This document shows, in pieces, positions 44,845 through 55,062 of a stretch of DNA of 64,000 nucleotides. The notes beneath the pieces were generated by a model, which did not search any database, was not told the DNA's origin, and saw only the letters and a list, made by a program, of their open reading frames with translations. This stretch comes from Primorskyibacter marinus. GTDB lineage: Bacteria; Pseudomonadota; Alphaproteobacteria; Rhodobacterales; Rhodobacteraceae. Position 1 is the first letter of the stretch; each line of letters starts with the position of its first letter. The stretch is from positions 124,001 to 188,000 of the forward strand of contig NZ_QJSD01000003.1 in NCBI RefSeq assembly GCF_003313245.1. Direction: 5' to 3'. The position numbers and the translations under genes were made by a program.

Positions 44845-46458
44845 ATGACCGAACACGCCACTACCCTTGCCCCCGATACTGCCCCTGTGCAACGCGCATT
44901 GATCTCCGTTTCCGACAAGACCGGCCTTGTGGATCTGGCCCGTGCGCTGGCGACACGCGGCGTGGAGCTGTTGTCCACCGGCGGCAGCGCCAAGGCGATC
45001 CGCGATGCGGGAATTGCCGTCCGCGACGTGGCCGAGGTGACAGGCTTCCCCGAGATGATGGATGGCCGGGTCAAGACATTGCACCCGATGGTGCATGGTG
45101 GCCTGCTGGCGCTGCGCGACAATGCCGATCATGTGTCCGCGATGGACGAACACGGCATCGGCGCGATCGACCTGCTGGTGGTGAACCTCTATCCGTTCGA
45201 GGAAACCGTTGCCAAGGGGGCCGATTATGACACCTGCATCGAGAATATCGACATTGGCGGCCCGGCGATGATCCGCGCTGCGGCGAAGAATCACGGCTTT
45301 GTCACCACGGTCGTGGATGTCGAGGATTACGATGCGCTTCTGGCCGAACTCGATGCCAATGACGGCCAGACCACCTATACGTTCCGCCAGAAGATGGCCC
45401 AGATCGCCTATGCCCGCACGGGGGCCTATGACGCAGCCGTGTCCACCTGGATGGCCGATGCGCTGGGCGAGGCAACCCCGCGCCGCCGTGTCTTTGCCGG
45501 GACGCTGGCGCAGTCGCTGCGCTACGGCGAAAACCCCCACCAGTCGGCAGCCTTCTACAAGGATGGCGTGAACCGGCCCGGCGTGTCCACGGCCCGGCAA
45601 CATCAGGGCAAGGAACTGTCCTATAACAATATCAACGACACCGACGCGGCCTTTGAACTGGTCTCGGAGTTTCTGCCCGAGGGTGGCCCTGCCTGCGCGA
45701 TCATCAAACATGCCAATCCCTGCGGCGTGGCGCGCGGCGACACGCTGAAGGACGCCTACCAGCGCGCCTTCGACTGTGATCGCACATCGGCTTTTGGCGG
45801 GATCATCGCGCTCAACGGCGTGCTGGATGGGGACACGGCCGAGGTGATTTCCGAGATCTTCACCGAAGTGGTGATTGCCCCCGGTGCCGATCAGGCCGCG
45901 CGTGACATCTTTGCCAGGAAAAAGAACCTGCGTCTGTTGACCACCGAGGCGCTGTCTGACCCGGCGCTTGGCGGCCTGACATATCGGCAGGTCTCTGGCG
46001 GGATGCTGGTGCAGGACCGTGACAATGGCGCGATCACGCTGGACGATCTGAAGGTGGTGACGAAAAAGGCTCCCACGGATGCCCAGCTTGCCGACCTGCT
46101 GTTTGCCTGGAAAGTCGCCAAACACGTCAAATCGAACGCCATTGTCTACGTCAAGGACGGCGCGACGGTCGGTGTGGGCGCGGGCCAGATGAGCCGCGTT
46201 GACAGCACCCGCATTGCCGCGCGCAAATCGCTGGATATGGCCGAGGTTCTGGGGCTGTCCGCGCCGCTGACGCAAGGCTCTGTCGTGGCGTCGGACGCGT
46301 TCTTTCCCTTCCCCGACGGTCTGTTGACTGCGGCAGAGGCGGGTGCCGTGGCGGTCATTCAGCCCGGCGGGTCCATGCGCGATGATGAGGTGATCAAAGC
46401 GGCGGATGAGGCGGGCCTCGCGATGGTGTTCACCGGTATGCGGCATTTCCGGCATTGA
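44845..46458 (+). CDS. purH: Bifunctional AICAR formyltransferase/IMP cyclohydrolase
   Basis: 537 residues, normal length. It carries the last two steps of IMP synthesis. The N-terminal IMP cyclohydrolase domain (about 1-200) has [50 protein letters not shown] and [13 protein letters not shown]. The C-terminal transformylase has the [11 protein letters not shown] motif with catalytic Lys-His, [10 protein letters not shown] and [16 protein letters not shown]-like sequence near the end. It lies 23 bp after the heparinase-like gene; lspA follows 40 bp later. Confidence 0.97.
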   Translation: MTEHATTLAPDTAPVQRALISVSDKTGLVDLARALATRGVELLSTGGSAKAIRDAGIAVRDVAEVTGFPEMMDGRVKTLHPMVHGGLLALRDNADHVSAMDEHGIGAIDLLVVNLYPFEETVAKGADYDTCIENIDIGGPAMIRAAAKNHGFVTTVVDVEDYDALLAELDANDGQTTYTFRQKMAQIAYARTGAYDAAVSTWMADALGEATPRRRVFAGTLAQSLRYGENPHQSAAFYKDGVNRPGVSTARQHQGKELSYNNINDTDAAFELVSEFLPEGGPACAIIKHANPCGVARGDTLKDAYQRAFDCDRTSAFGGIIALNGVLDGDTAEVISEIFTEVVIAPGADQAARDIFARKKNLRLLTTEALSDPALGGLTYRQVSGGMLVQDRDNGAITLDDLKVVTKKAPTDAQLADLLFAWKVAKHVKSNAIVYVKDGATVGVGAGQMSRVDSTRIAARKSLDMAEVLGLSAPLTQGSVVASDAFFPFPDGLLTAAEAGAVAVIQPGGSMRDDEVIKAADEAGLAMVFTGMRHFRH

Positions 46459-46498
46459 CGGGGTGCCGCGCATATCTGGCCAAACGAAAGGCGATGGC

Positions 46499-47017
46499 AT
46501 GAAACTGGTGTTCTGGGCGGGATTCTGGACCTTTCTGCTGGATCAGGCCACCAAATGGCTGGTCGTGCATGTGCTGAACCTGCGCACGCTGGGCGAGATC
46601 GATGTGCTTCCGCCGTTGCTCAATTTCCGCATGGCGTGGAACCGGGGCGTCAACTTTGGCCTCTTTCAGGGCGACAGCGATGCAGGCCGGTGGCTTTTGA
46701 TCGGTATCGCCGTGGCGATCGTCCTGTTCGTGCTGGTCTGGATCTGGCGCGACCCGCCGGCAAAATGGGGCAAGATCGCGGCCGGGATGCTGATCGGCGG
46801 GGCGCTTGGCAATGTCGTTGACAGGGTGCTGTATGGTGCCGTTGCGGATTTCCTGAACATGAGCTGTTGCGGGATCGAAAACCCGTTTGCCTTCAACGTG
46901 GCGGATATCGCGATCTTTGCGGGGGCTTTGGGGCTGGTGCTGTTTCCGGGAACACGCAAGCCCTCGGGCAAGTCTGGAAACGACACAGGCAACACAAGAC
47001 GAAAAAACGCCCCGTGA
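46499..47017 (+). CDS. lspA: Lipoprotein signal peptidase
   Basis: 172-residue membrane aspartyl protease with four membrane helices. It removes signal peptides from lipid-modified prolipoproteins. The catalytic Asp pair is D117 in GALGNVVDRVLYGAVADFLN and D136 in FNVADIAIF. The family box NFRMAWNRGVNFGLF is at 43-57. The tail is hydrophilic (GKSGNDTGNTRRK). It sits between purH and a lipoprotein gene that is one of its likely substrates. Confidence 0.96.
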   Translation: MKLVFWAGFWTFLLDQATKWLVVHVLNLRTLGEIDVLPPLLNFRMAWNRGVNFGLFQGDSDAGRWLLIGIAVAIVLFVLVWIWRDPPAKWGKIAAGMLIGGALGNVVDRVLYGAVADFLNMSCCGIENPFAFNVADIAIFAGALGLVLFPGTRKPSGKSGNDTGNTRRKNAP

Positions 47018-47070
47018 CCTTGGGCAAGCAATCGGATATGGCTGGCATAACGACGATCAGGAGGGTGGCG

Positions 47071-47598
47071 ATGACAGGGCCGCGCATTTGGGTGATGCTG
47101 GGAACGATGGCGGCGCTGACCGCCTGTGGCGGCTATGAACGTGACATAACCCTGCACGATTTGCGGACCAATCGGGGCACGCCCGAGGAATTCGCGATCG
47201 AGCCGAAAAAACCTTTGCTCGCGCCTGAAAGCGTTGCGGCACTGCCCACCCCTACACCCGGCGGTGCAAATCGTACCGATCAGACACCCAAACAGGATGC
47301 GGTGGCGGCACTTGGCGGCAACCCATCGCGCCTGACGCCGACCGCAGGCGTTCCTGCGGGTGACGGTGCGCTGGTCAACCATGCCAGCCGCATGGGCCGC
47401 GATGGGAATGTCCGCGCCGACCTTGCGACCGAAGATCTGGAATTCCGAAAGCGCAAATCGCTGTTTTCCTGGCGGCTTTTCAAGGAAGACGAATATGACC
47501 GCGCCTATCGCCGCGAGTCTTTGGACCCCTACGGCACGCTGAATGCGTCTCGTCGGGCGGGCGCACGCACACCCACGGCCCCGCCAGGGGGCCGCTGA
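47071..47598 (+). CDS. DUF3035 lipoprotein, BamF-like
   Basis: 175 residues. The signal peptide ends LTACGG with the lipid-bearing Cys at 19. The conserved start of the mature protein includes RTNRGTPEEFAIEPKKPL, followed by low-complexity Pro/Ala/Gly sequence and a charged tail (FSWRLFKEDEYDRAYR). In alphaproteobacteria the family has been linked to the beta-barrel assembly machine (BamF in Caulobacter), which would place it at the outer membrane. That link is from family knowledge. GGAGG precedes ATG 47071; longer frames upstream overlap lspA. It is just upstream of the two M16 peptidase genes. Confidence 0.78.
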   Translation: MTGPRIWVMLGTMAALTACGGYERDITLHDLRTNRGTPEEFAIEPKKPLLAPESVAALPTPTPGGANRTDQTPKQDAVAALGGNPSRLTPTAGVPAGDGALVNHASRMGRDGNVRADLATEDLEFRKRKSLFSWRLFKEDEYDRAYRRESLDPYGTLNASRRAGARTPTAPPGGR

Positions 47599-47686
47599 GG
47601 CAAATCCCGCCTGTCACAATGACGTGGCCCGGCTTGAATCCGGGCGCAATACGCGTAGCTTCCTGTCAAACCGATGGAGGAATTGC

Positions 47687-49042
47687 ATGCGCATTGCCGT
47701 CAAGGGGGCCGCCCTGGCCCTGATGCTGGCCACGGGGCTTGCCCAGGCTGACACCGTGCCCACGCCGCAGGACGATGTAACCACGTTCGCACTGGACAAT
47801 GGCATGGAGGTTGTGGTGATCGAAGATCACCGCGCGCCGGTCGTCGTCAACATGGTGTGGTACAAGGCCGGATCAGCGGATGAACCCGAGGGGGCCTCGG
47901 GTGTGGCGCATTTTCTTGAACATCTGCTGTTCAAAGGCACCGACACGCTGGACCCCGGAGAGTTTTCGCGCACCGTCGCGCGCAATGGCGGGTCCGACAA
48001 CGCCTTCACCAGCTATGACTACACCGCGTATTTTCAGCGCGTCGCCGCCGACCGGCTGGATCTGATGATGCGGATGGAGGCGGACCGGATGGTCAATCTT
48101 CGGCTTGACGAAAAGGACATCCTGACCGAGCGTGAAGTGATTATCGAAGAACGCAACCAGCGGACCGAGAATGATCCCGGCGCGCTGTTTGGCGAACAAC
48201 GCAACGCGGCGCTGTACATGAACCATCGCTACGGCGTGCCGATTATCGGCTGGCGGCACGAGATGGTGACGCTCGATCTTGATGATGCGCTAAGCTATTA
48301 CCGGAAAAACTATGCGCCCAATAATGCCATTCTGGTGGTGGCCGGAGATGTGAAGCCCGATGATGTGCGCAGCATGGCCGAGCAGCATTTCGGCGTTCTG
48401 CCGCCCAATCCCGACCTGATGGATCGCGCCCGGCCCGATGAGCCGCCGCAAAGGGCAGAGCGGCGTCTGACCTACCGGGATGCCCGTGTCGCACAGCCCT
48501 ATGTCAGCCGGGTATATCTGGCACCGTCTCGAAACCATGACGATCAGAAAACCGCCGCGGCTCTGGTGTTGCTGTCGGAAATCCTGGGCGGCGGACAGAC
48601 GTCGAAACTGGTGCGTGCGCTCACTTTTGACAGCCAGACCGCCGTCTGGGCAGGCGCTTTTTACGATGCGACCCGCCTTGACGAAAGTAGCTTCGGCATT
48701 GCGGTCGTACCCAGCGAGGGCGTGTCGCTGCAAGAGGCAGAAGACGCGATGGATCGCGTGATCGCAGAGTTCCTGGTCGACGGCGTTGATGAAGCTCAGC
48801 TTGACCGCATCAAGATGCAGCTTCGCGCACAGGCGATCTATTCGCGCGACAACGTGGAACGTCTGGCCAACCGCTACGGAAAGGCGCTGGCAACCGGACT
48901 GACGGTCGCGGATGTGCAGGCCTGGCCCGACATTTTGCAATCCGTCACCGGAGAAGAGATTGTCGCCGCAGCCCGTGATGTGTTCGACCGTAATCAGGCC
49001 GTGACTGGCTGGCTGACCACACCAGAGGAGGTCACGCAATGA
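47687..49042 (+). CDS. M16 family zinc peptidase (pitrilysin-like), catalytic partner
   Basis: 451 residues with a signal peptide (about 1-21, ending LAQA). The inverted zinc motif HFLEH (H75, E78, H79) lies in SGVAHFLEHLLFKG. A distal Glu ligand is in LTEREVIIEERNQ. The C-terminal M16 half has the Arg/Tyr region RAL and FYDATRLDESSFGIAVVP. It is probably a periplasmic peptidase that forms a two-protein clamshell with the next gene. GGAGG precedes the ATG. The stop overlaps the second M16 gene by ATGA, so equal amounts are expected. Confidence 0.93.
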   Translation: MRIAVKGAALALMLATGLAQADTVPTPQDDVTTFALDNGMEVVVIEDHRAPVVVNMVWYKAGSADEPEGASGVAHFLEHLLFKGTDTLDPGEFSRTVARNGGSDNAFTSYDYTAYFQRVAADRLDLMMRMEADRMVNLRLDEKDILTEREVIIEERNQRTENDPGALFGEQRNAALYMNHRYGVPIIGWRHEMVTLDLDDALSYYRKNYAPNNAILVVAGDVKPDDVRSMAEQHFGVLPPNPDLMDRARPDEPPQRAERRLTYRDARVAQPYVSRVYLAPSRNHDDQKTAAALVLLSEILGGGQTSKLVRALTFDSQTAVWAGAFYDATRLDESSFGIAVVPSEGVSLQEAEDAMDRVIAEFLVDGVDEAQLDRIKMQLRAQAIYSRDNVERLANRYGKALATGLTVADVQAWPDILQSVTGEEIVAAARDVFDRNQAVTGWLTTPEEVTQ

Positions 49043-50358
49043 AGTTTGTAGCAACCCTGCTGACATCGCTTTTGCTGGCCTTTCCGGCATGGGCAGAGAT
49101 CGACATTCAGGAAATCACCACCCCCGGCGGTTTTGACGCCTGGCTGGTCGAGGAACAGGATATTCCCTTCGTCGCGCTGGAACTGCGCTTCAAAGGGGGC
49201 GCGTCGCTGGACCGCGACGGCAAACGCGGCGCGACCAATCTGATGATGGCACTGCTGGAGGAAGGCGCGGGCGACATGGATGCGCGCGCCTTTGCCGAAC
49301 GCACCGAAGAGCTTGCCGCGCGCTTCAGCTATGACGCCTATGACGACGCGGTGTCGGTCTCGGCGAAATTCCTGACCGAAAACCGTGACGAGGCCGTGGC
49401 CCTGCTGCGCGAAACGCTGATCAACCCGCGCTTTGACGAGGACGCCATCGAGCGCGTGCGCGCACAGGTCGCATCGAGCATCCGGTCCGATCTGAAAGAC
49501 CCCAACAGCATCGTCAGTCAGGCTTTTGACGCAGCGGCCTTTGGCGATCATCCGTATGGCTCATCGGCTGACGGCACGCTGGACAGCGTCGCCGGGCTGA
49601 CGCGTGACGATCTGACCGCGGCCCACAAGGGTGTGATGCGGCGCGACAACGTCTTTATCGGCGCGGCAGGCGACATTTCTGCCGAAGAATTGTCAACGTT
49701 GATCGACGATCTACTGGGCGATTTGCCTGAAACCGGTTGGGACATGCCCGCCCGTGCGGATTTCGCCCTTGAGGGTGGTATCGATGTCGTGCCCTTCGAG
49801 ACGCCTCAGTCGGTTGCCTTGTTCGGCCACGAAGGCATCGAACGCGACGATCCGGATTTCTTCGCCGCCTATGTGATGAACGTGATCCTTGGCGGCGGTG
49901 GTTTCGAAAGCCGCCTGATGGACGAGGTGCGCGAGAAACGCGGCCTGACCTATGGCGTTTATTCCTACCTCGTGCCCAAGGACTATGCGGCCCTTTATCT
50001 GGGCCGCGTCGCCAGTGCGAATGACCGCATCGCCGAGGCGATTTCGGTAATCCGCGACGAATGGTCGAAGCTGGCGGAAAACGGTGCCACGCAGGAAGAA
50101 CTGGATCAGGCCAAGACCTATCTGACCGGTGCCTATCCCCTGCGCTTTGACGGCAACGGCCCGATCGCGGATATTCTTGTCGGGATGCAAATGGACGGAC
50201 TGCCGACGGAATATGTGGTCAACCGCAACGCCAAGGTCGAGGCCGTGACGCTGGAGGACGTGCAACGCGTCGCCAAACGCCTGCTGCGCCCCGAGGATCT
50301 GCACTTTACCGTCGTGGGCGAGCCCGAAGGTCTGGAGGCCGAAGCGCCGGGACAGTAG
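49039..50358 (+). CDS. M16 family peptidase homologue, non-catalytic partner
   Basis: 439 residues with a signal peptide (about 1-20, ending PAWAEI). The M16 fold is clear (FDAWLVEEQDIPFVALELRFKGG; the later RGLTYGVYSYLVPKDYAALY). At the site equivalent to HxxEH it reads TNLMMALLEEG, lacking both zinc His residues. It therefore cannot be a zinc peptidase alone and should supply the substrate-binding Arg/Tyr pair (RGLTYG) to the upstream partner. Coupled by ATGA. Ends at a bidirectional terminator shared with dapA. Confidence 0.92.
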   Translation: MKFVATLLTSLLLAFPAWAEIDIQEITTPGGFDAWLVEEQDIPFVALELRFKGGASLDRDGKRGATNLMMALLEEGAGDMDARAFAERTEELAARFSYDAYDDAVSVSAKFLTENRDEAVALLRETLINPRFDEDAIERVRAQVASSIRSDLKDPNSIVSQAFDAAAFGDHPYGSSADGTLDSVAGLTRDDLTAAHKGVMRRDNVFIGAAGDISAEELSTLIDDLLGDLPETGWDMPARADFALEGGIDVVPFETPQSVALFGHEGIERDDPDFFAAYVMNVILGGGGFESRLMDEVREKRGLTYGVYSYLVPKDYAALYLGRVASANDRIAEAISVIRDEWSKLAENGATQEELDQAKTYLTGAYPLRFDGNGPIADILVGMQMDGLPTEYVVNRNAKVEAVTLEDVQRVAKRLLRPEDLHFTVVGEPEGLEAEAPGQ

Positions 50359-50432
50359 CCTTGTTCGTTACAGGGACAAGGCTGACATTTGCTCGTTGTT
50401 GGAAAACTCCCGCGAAGCTTGTCATCGAAACC

Positions 50433-50469
50433 AAAAAAAACGGCGCACGAGACTACCCGTGCGCCGTTT
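50433..50469 (-). terminator. dapA terminator
   Basis: AAACGGCGCACG (50438-50449) pairs perfectly with CGTGCGCCGTTT (50458-50469). On the minus strand the stem is followed by a run of eight T. It may also serve the M16 gene pair from the other side. Confidence 0.9.
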
Positions 50470-50495
50470 CGAATTTCCAGGCGTCGCGCCTTAAC

Positions 50496-51371
50496 TCAGT
50501 TCAGCAAGCCCGCGTGCCGCAGACCGTAATCGACCAGTTCCTTGGTGCCGTCGGTCAGAGGCACCAGAGGTGAGCGAACGTCATCGCTGCACAGGCCCAG
50601 ACGCGACATGGCGTATTTCACACCGCAGACGCCGGGTTCGGTGAAGATGGCACTGTGCAGCGGCATCAGGCGGTCCTGGATGGTCAGCGCTTTGGCATAG
50701 TCGCCCGCCAGCGTCGCCTCTTGCAGTTCGGCGCAAAGACGTGGTGCCACATTGCCGGTGACGGTGATGCAACCGACGCCGCCTTGGGCATTGAACCCGT
50801 GCGCGGTGCCGTCCTCGCCCGAGATCTGGATGAAGTCGGTGCCGCAGGTGATCCGCTGGGCACAGACCCGCGCCAGATCGCCAGTGGCGTCTTTCACCCC
50901 GACAATGCGCGGCAGCTTTGCCAGCAGACCCATGGTGACGGGGCTCATGTCCACGGCGGACCGGCCGGGGATGTTGTAGATGATGATCGGCAGTTCGCAG
51001 GCGTCATGCAGCGCGGTGAAATGTGCGATCAGCCCTTCTTGGGTCGGCCTGTTATAATAGGGCGTCACCACAAGCGCCGCGTTGGCGCCAACCGATTCGG
51101 CATGCTGCATGAAGCGCAGCGATTCGGACGTGTTGTTCGATCCGGCCCCGGCGATCACCGGAATGCGCCCGGCAGAGGCTTCGACAACGGCTTCGACCAC
51201 GGCCATATGTTCGGCATGGCTCAGCGTCGGGCTTTCGCCTGTCGTGCCCACGGGGACAAGCCCGTGGCTGCCCTCATCCACATGCCAATCCACAAGTTTC
51301 TTGAGCGTCACCATATCCACTGCGCCGTCCTTGAACGGCGTGACCAGGGCAGGCATAGACCCCTTGAACAT
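50496..51371 (-). CDS. dapA: 4-hydroxy-tetrahydrodipicolinate synthase
   Basis: 291-residue TIM-barrel Schiff-base aldolase. It condenses pyruvate with aspartate semialdehyde, the first committed step of lysine/diaminopimelate synthesis. Motifs are [17 protein letters not shown], the catalytic Tyr in [11 protein letters not shown] (Y132) and the Schiff-base Lys in VGVKDATGD (K160). AAGGAG precedes ATG 51369-51371. Divergent from slt. With dapB and slt in the same stretch, peptidoglycan supply and turnover cluster here, though on different transcripts. Confidence 0.96.
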   Translation of the reverse strand: MFKGSMPALVTPFKDGAVDMVTLKKLVDWHVDEGSHGLVPVGTTGESPTLSHAEHMAVVEAVVEASAGRIPVIAGAGSNNTSESLRFMQHAESVGANAALVVTPYYNRPTQEGLIAHFTALHDACELPIIIYNIPGRSAVDMSPVTMGLLAKLPRIVGVKDATGDLARVCAQRITCGTDFIQISGEDGTAHGFNAQGGVGCITVTGNVAPRLCAELQEATLAGDYAKALTIQDRLMPLHSAIFTEPGVCGVKYAMSRLGLCSDDVRSPLVPLTDGTKELVDYGLRHAGLLN

Positions 51372-51513
51372 GACACGCTCCTTTTTCTGTTTCACTGTCG
51401 TCATCATTGACGGGTTCGGGATGGCGTTCTGCCGGGAATGTGAGTTGCAGGCGCGGCGAGCCACGCTATCCTGTTGCAGGTCTATCTATTTTCGGCAGGG
51501 AAATTGCAAGATC

Positions 51514-53475
51514 ATGTGGCGCATTCTCCTGACAGTCGTGGCTTGTATGTGTGTGTCCTTGCCAGCCTTGGCGCAAACGCCGGGCGCTACGCGGCCTTTG
51601 CAAGGGGCGCTGGAGGCGATGCGCGCTGGCAACTGGGCGCAGGCGCGCATCACCGCGCGGGGCGAAGGCCAGCAGGCCGTGGATGTCATCAACTGGATGA
51701 ATCTGCGGGCTGGCAATGGCAGCGCCGCCGAAGTGCAGGACTTCCTGAAACGCAACGCCGATTGGCCGGGCCTGCCCTATCTGCGCATGAAAAGCGAAGA
51801 GGCGATGGCCGACGCGAGCGATGCCGAAGTGCTGGCTTTCTTCGCCGATGATCTGCCGCAAACCGGGTCTGGCGCGCTTACTCTGGCGCGCGCGCTTGAA
51901 GCGAACGCAGAGCAGGGGGCCGCAGAGGCGGATATTGTCATGGCGTGGCGCACGCTGGCGCTGTCGCAAAGCGAGCATTTGACCTTTCTGGCGCAGTATG
52001 GCGACATCCTGAAACCGCACCACGTCGCCCGCATGGATATGGCCCTGTGGAAAGGTTGGGATGGAACGGCAAAAATGATGCGCGGCCTGGTCAGCGAGGA
52101 TCGCCGCGCGCTCGCCGATGCGCGCATCGCACTTTATGCGCTGGGTCCGGCCGTCGATACGCTGATCGAACGCGTGCCGCAGGCGTTGCAGAATGATCCG
52201 GGACTCGCACATGCGCGGTTTGACTGGCGGGCCCGCAAGGGGCGTGACGATGCCGCGATTGAATTGCTGCTGCAACGCTCGGTCAGTGCCGCCTCGCTGG
52301 GCGAGCCCTGGGCCTGGGCGAACCGCCGTCGCCTTCTGGCACGCGGATTGATGCGCAAGGGTGACTGGGAAACGGCTTACGAGGTCGCCTCCAGCCATCA
52401 TTTGCACGAGGGCAGCGCCTATGCAGCGCTGGAGTGGATCGCGGGCTATGCTGCGTTGAAACGCGAACGGCCAAGCGTGGCCGTGCAGCATTTCCAACAA
52501 TTGCAATCGGGTGTCGATACGCCGATCTCGCTGGGGCGCGCAGGCTATTGGCTGGGCCGTGCCTATGAGGCGGCCGGCGACACTGCCGCTGCGCAAAAAG
52601 CCTATGCCCAGGGCGCGAAATACCAGACCAGCTTTTACGGATTGCTCGCGGCGGAACGCGGCAACGTGCCGTTCAATGCCGCCCTGACTGGCGGCGATCT
52701 GCCGGAATGGCGGGGGGCGGAATTCACCCAAAGCTCTGTGTTCAAGGCAGCGGTGCTGCTGCTCGCGGCAGGCGAGGATGATCTGGGCGAGCGTTTTCTG
52801 ACCCACCTTGCCGAAACCCAACCGCCCGAGGCTATCGCGCAGATGGGCGCAATGATGGAAGAGCTGAACCGCCCGCATATTCAGGTCATGCTGGGCAAAC
52901 GCGCCGCGCAATACGGGATCGAGGTGCCGCGCCCCTATTACGCCCTGCACGATCTGGTGAAAGGCGATTATCCAGTGCCGGCAGAGATCGTGCTGGCCAT
53001 TGCGCGTCGGGAAAGCGAGTTCGACCCGAAGGTGGTCAGCAGCGCCGGTGCGCAGGGGTTGATGCAGGTGATGCCCGCTACGGCGCAGGCCGTAGCCTCG
53101 CGGCTCGGGATTGCGCATCAGACGGAGATGCTGACGCGGAACTGGAAACACAATGCCACGCTTGGGGCGGAATATCTTGCATGGATGTCGCGCCGGTTCG
53201 ACGCCAACCCGGTGATGATGGCCGCCAGCTATAACGCGGGGCCGGGGCGTCCGACGCGCTGGATGGCCGATTACGGCGATCCGCGCAAAGGCGATATCGA
53301 CGTGATCGACTGGATCGAAATGATCCCCTTCGATGAGACCCGCAACTATGTGATGCGTGTCACCGAAAGCCTGCCTGTCTACCGCGCGCGTCTGGGCAAG
53401 GCCCCGCATCCGGTGCCGTTCAGCAAGGAACTTGTCGGCTCAACCCTTCCGGCGCGCCCGCCAGAGGGTGAATAG
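51514..53475 (+). CDS. slt: Soluble-type lytic murein transglycosylase
   Basis: 653 residues, Slt70-like. It has a signal peptide (about 1-20, ending PALAQ) and a long all-helical superhelical N-terminal region (about 25-470) with TPR-like units such as ISLGRAGYWLGRAYEAAGDT. A C-terminal SLT catalytic domain follows: Glu in AIARRESEFDPKVVS, then GAQGLMQVMPATAQAVA, AEYLAWM and AASYNAGPGRP. It cleaves peptidoglycan glycan strands in the periplasm. The C-terminal 36 bp overlap the convergent transporter gene. Confidence 0.94.
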   Translation: MWRILLTVVACMCVSLPALAQTPGATRPLQGALEAMRAGNWAQARITARGEGQQAVDVINWMNLRAGNGSAAEVQDFLKRNADWPGLPYLRMKSEEAMADASDAEVLAFFADDLPQTGSGALTLARALEANAEQGAAEADIVMAWRTLALSQSEHLTFLAQYGDILKPHHVARMDMALWKGWDGTAKMMRGLVSEDRRALADARIALYALGPAVDTLIERVPQALQNDPGLAHARFDWRARKGRDDAAIELLLQRSVSAASLGEPWAWANRRRLLARGLMRKGDWETAYEVASSHHLHEGSAYAALEWIAGYAALKRERPSVAVQHFQQLQSGVDTPISLGRAGYWLGRAYEAAGDTAAAQKAYAQGAKYQTSFYGLLAAERGNVPFNAALTGGDLPEWRGAEFTQSSVFKAAVLLLAAGEDDLGERFLTHLAETQPPEAIAQMGAMMEELNRPHIQVMLGKRAAQYGIEVPRPYYALHDLVKGDYPVPAEIVLAIARRESEFDPKVVSSAGAQGLMQVMPATAQAVASRLGIAHQTEMLTRNWKHNATLGAEYLAWMSRRFDANPVMMAASYNAGPGRPTRWMADYGDPRKGDIDVIDWIEMIPFDETRNYVMRVTESLPVYRARLGKAPHPVPFSKELVGSTLPARPPEGE

Positions 53476-54306
53476 CCCCGCCGCCACGATGATCGCCGTG
53501 CCGATGGCCACGTTCGGACGGATCGTCTCGGCAAAAAGAACCACGCCGATTGTCGAGGCAAAGACCAGTTGCAGATAGGCAAAGGGCTGGACCGCGCTGG
53601 CCTCGGCGACCTCGTAGGTCTTGATCAACAACCAGTGGCCGGCCACGCCCGTCAGGCAAAGCGCGCCCATCCAGATCCAGTCCGGCCCGGTCATCGGTTC
53701 CCAGAACCACAGGCCCGCAGCGGTCATGGCGACCGCGCCAGTCGTGCCGGTCCAGAAAAAGCTGGTCGCCGCCGTGTCGGCCCGCGCCACATAGCGCGTC
53801 AAGAGGCCGTAAAGCGCGAACATCGTCGCCGCAGCCAGCGGGATCAGCGCGAGGGGCGAGAAGACCCCGAAGCCCGGTTCCAGAATGATCATCACCCCGA
53901 CAAAGCCGATCCCGATCGCCGTCCAGCGCCGCCAGCCGACGGATTCGCCCAGCACCGGCCCGGACAGCGCCGCGACCAGCAGCGGATAGCAGGCAAACAC
54001 CGCATGGCTTTCGACAAGGCCAAGATAGGTGAAGGCCGCGACCATGACGCAGATCTCTGCGGCCAGAAGAAAGCCGCGAAACCCCTGCACCAGCGGCTGC
54101 GTTGTTGCGGCCGCCGCGCGCAAGCCACCCGCCTGACGGGCGGCGATGGTCATCACGAAGGCCGCGAAGAACCAGTAGCGGATCATCACCACCATGATGA
54201 CGTTGTATTCGCTCGCCAGATGCTGCGAGATCCCGTCCTGCACCGCGAAGACAAGCGTGGTGGCGACCATGAACCAGATGCCAAGGGATGTGTCGTTGCG
54301 GGTCAT
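53440..54306 (-). CDS. DMT superfamily (EamA) transporter
   Basis: 288 residues with ten predicted membrane helices in two EamA repeats (first about 5-140, second about 150-285). Segments include LGIWFMVATTLVFAVQDGIS, YLGLVESHAVFACYPLLVAALSGPVLGE and LQLVFASTIGVVLFAETIRP. The family exports metabolites such as amino acids or sugars; the substrate is unknown. The ATG overlaps the mnmD-like stop by ATGA, so the two are coupled. Its 3' end overlaps slt coding DNA by 36 bp in convergent orientation. Confidence 0.9.
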   Translation of the reverse strand: MTRNDTSLGIWFMVATTLVFAVQDGISQHLASEYNVIMVVMIRYWFFAAFVMTIAARQAGGLRAAAATTQPLVQGFRGFLLAAEICVMVAAFTYLGLVESHAVFACYPLLVAALSGPVLGESVGWRRWTAIGIGFVGVMIILEPGFGVFSPLALIPLAAATMFALYGLLTRYVARADTAATSFFWTGTTGAVAMTAAGLWFWEPMTGPDWIWMGALCLTGVAGHWLLIKTYEVAEASAVQPFAYLQLVFASTIGVVLFAETIRPNVAIGTAIIVAAGLFTLWRARRKG

Positions 54307-55001
54307 GGGGCTTTCCGTGCGATGGTCATATGTCTCTTGCGGCCGTATCCCGGCACGCGCGTCGTCACAAGCCCCGCCGCGTCCAGCGCGCGCCGTACGG
54401 CCCCCGCCGCCGAATAGGTCGCCGCCGTGCCACCCGGTTTGGTATGCGCGGCAACCTCTGCCAACAGGGCAGGCTCCCAGAGTTCGGGGTTCTTCGCGGG
54501 GGCAAACCCATCCAGAAACCAGGCATCCGCCAGCCCGTCATGGGTGGGCAGGGTTTCGCGGGCATCGCCCTCGACCATGCGAAAGGCCAGATCAGGCAGA
54601 TCGATCGCGCGTGCGTTCGCCTGCCAGAACGGTGCCAGTTCGGCCGCAATGCCTTGCAGTTCCGGGAAACCAGCCTGTGCGCGGGTCATGTCGGCACCGC
54701 TTAACGGGAACGCCTCGAATGTGGTGAAATGCAGCCTGCCTTGGATTTTGGCCTGCCGCCAGAGCGCCAGCGCCGCCAAAAGGTTCAACCCGGAGCCAAA
54801 GCCAAGCTCCATGATGTGGAACCCGTCCCGAAAGCGTTCCGGCAGGCGGTTTCCGGCCAGAAAGACATGCCGGGTCTCGGCCAGCCCGTCCTCCAGCGAG
54901 TAATAGGGGTCGTCAAACCGCAAGGACACGGGAATGTCGCCTGCGCGCCAGTCCAGAAAGTCGCTTTGGCTGTTCAGCGGATCGTCGCTCTGGCTCTGCA
55001 T
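54303..55001 (-). CDS. mnmD: tRNA 5-methylaminomethyl-2-thiouridine methyltransferase, MnmD-type
   Basis: 232 residues corresponding to the N-terminal half of E. coli MnmC, the SAM-dependent step converting nm5s2U to mnm5s2U at tRNA wobble position 34. It has FDDPYYSLEDGLAETRHVFL, the SAM-binding IMELGFGSGLNLLAAL, then FTTFEAFPLS and the family block AWFLDGFAPAKNPELW, with a C-terminal YGRKRHMTIARK. No FAD domain is fused; instead an FAD oxidoreductase gene starts 61 bp away, divergent. The start has only GGAAC upstream. Coupled to the transporter gene downstream. Confidence 0.88.
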   Translation of the reverse strand: MQSQSDDPLNSQSDFLDWRAGDIPVSLRFDDPYYSLEDGLAETRHVFLAGNRLPERFRDGFHIMELGFGSGLNLLAALALWRQAKIQGRLHFTTFEAFPLSGADMTRAQAGFPELQGIAAELAPFWQANARAIDLPDLAFRMVEGDARETLPTHDGLADAWFLDGFAPAKNPELWEPALLAEVAAHTKPGGTAATYSAAGAVRRALDAAGLVTTRVPGYGRKRHMTIARKAP

Positions 55002-55062
55002 GGGTTCCTGCCCTAAAAGACATCGCTATGGCGACACCAATCAGAAGGGATGTGAATTGACA

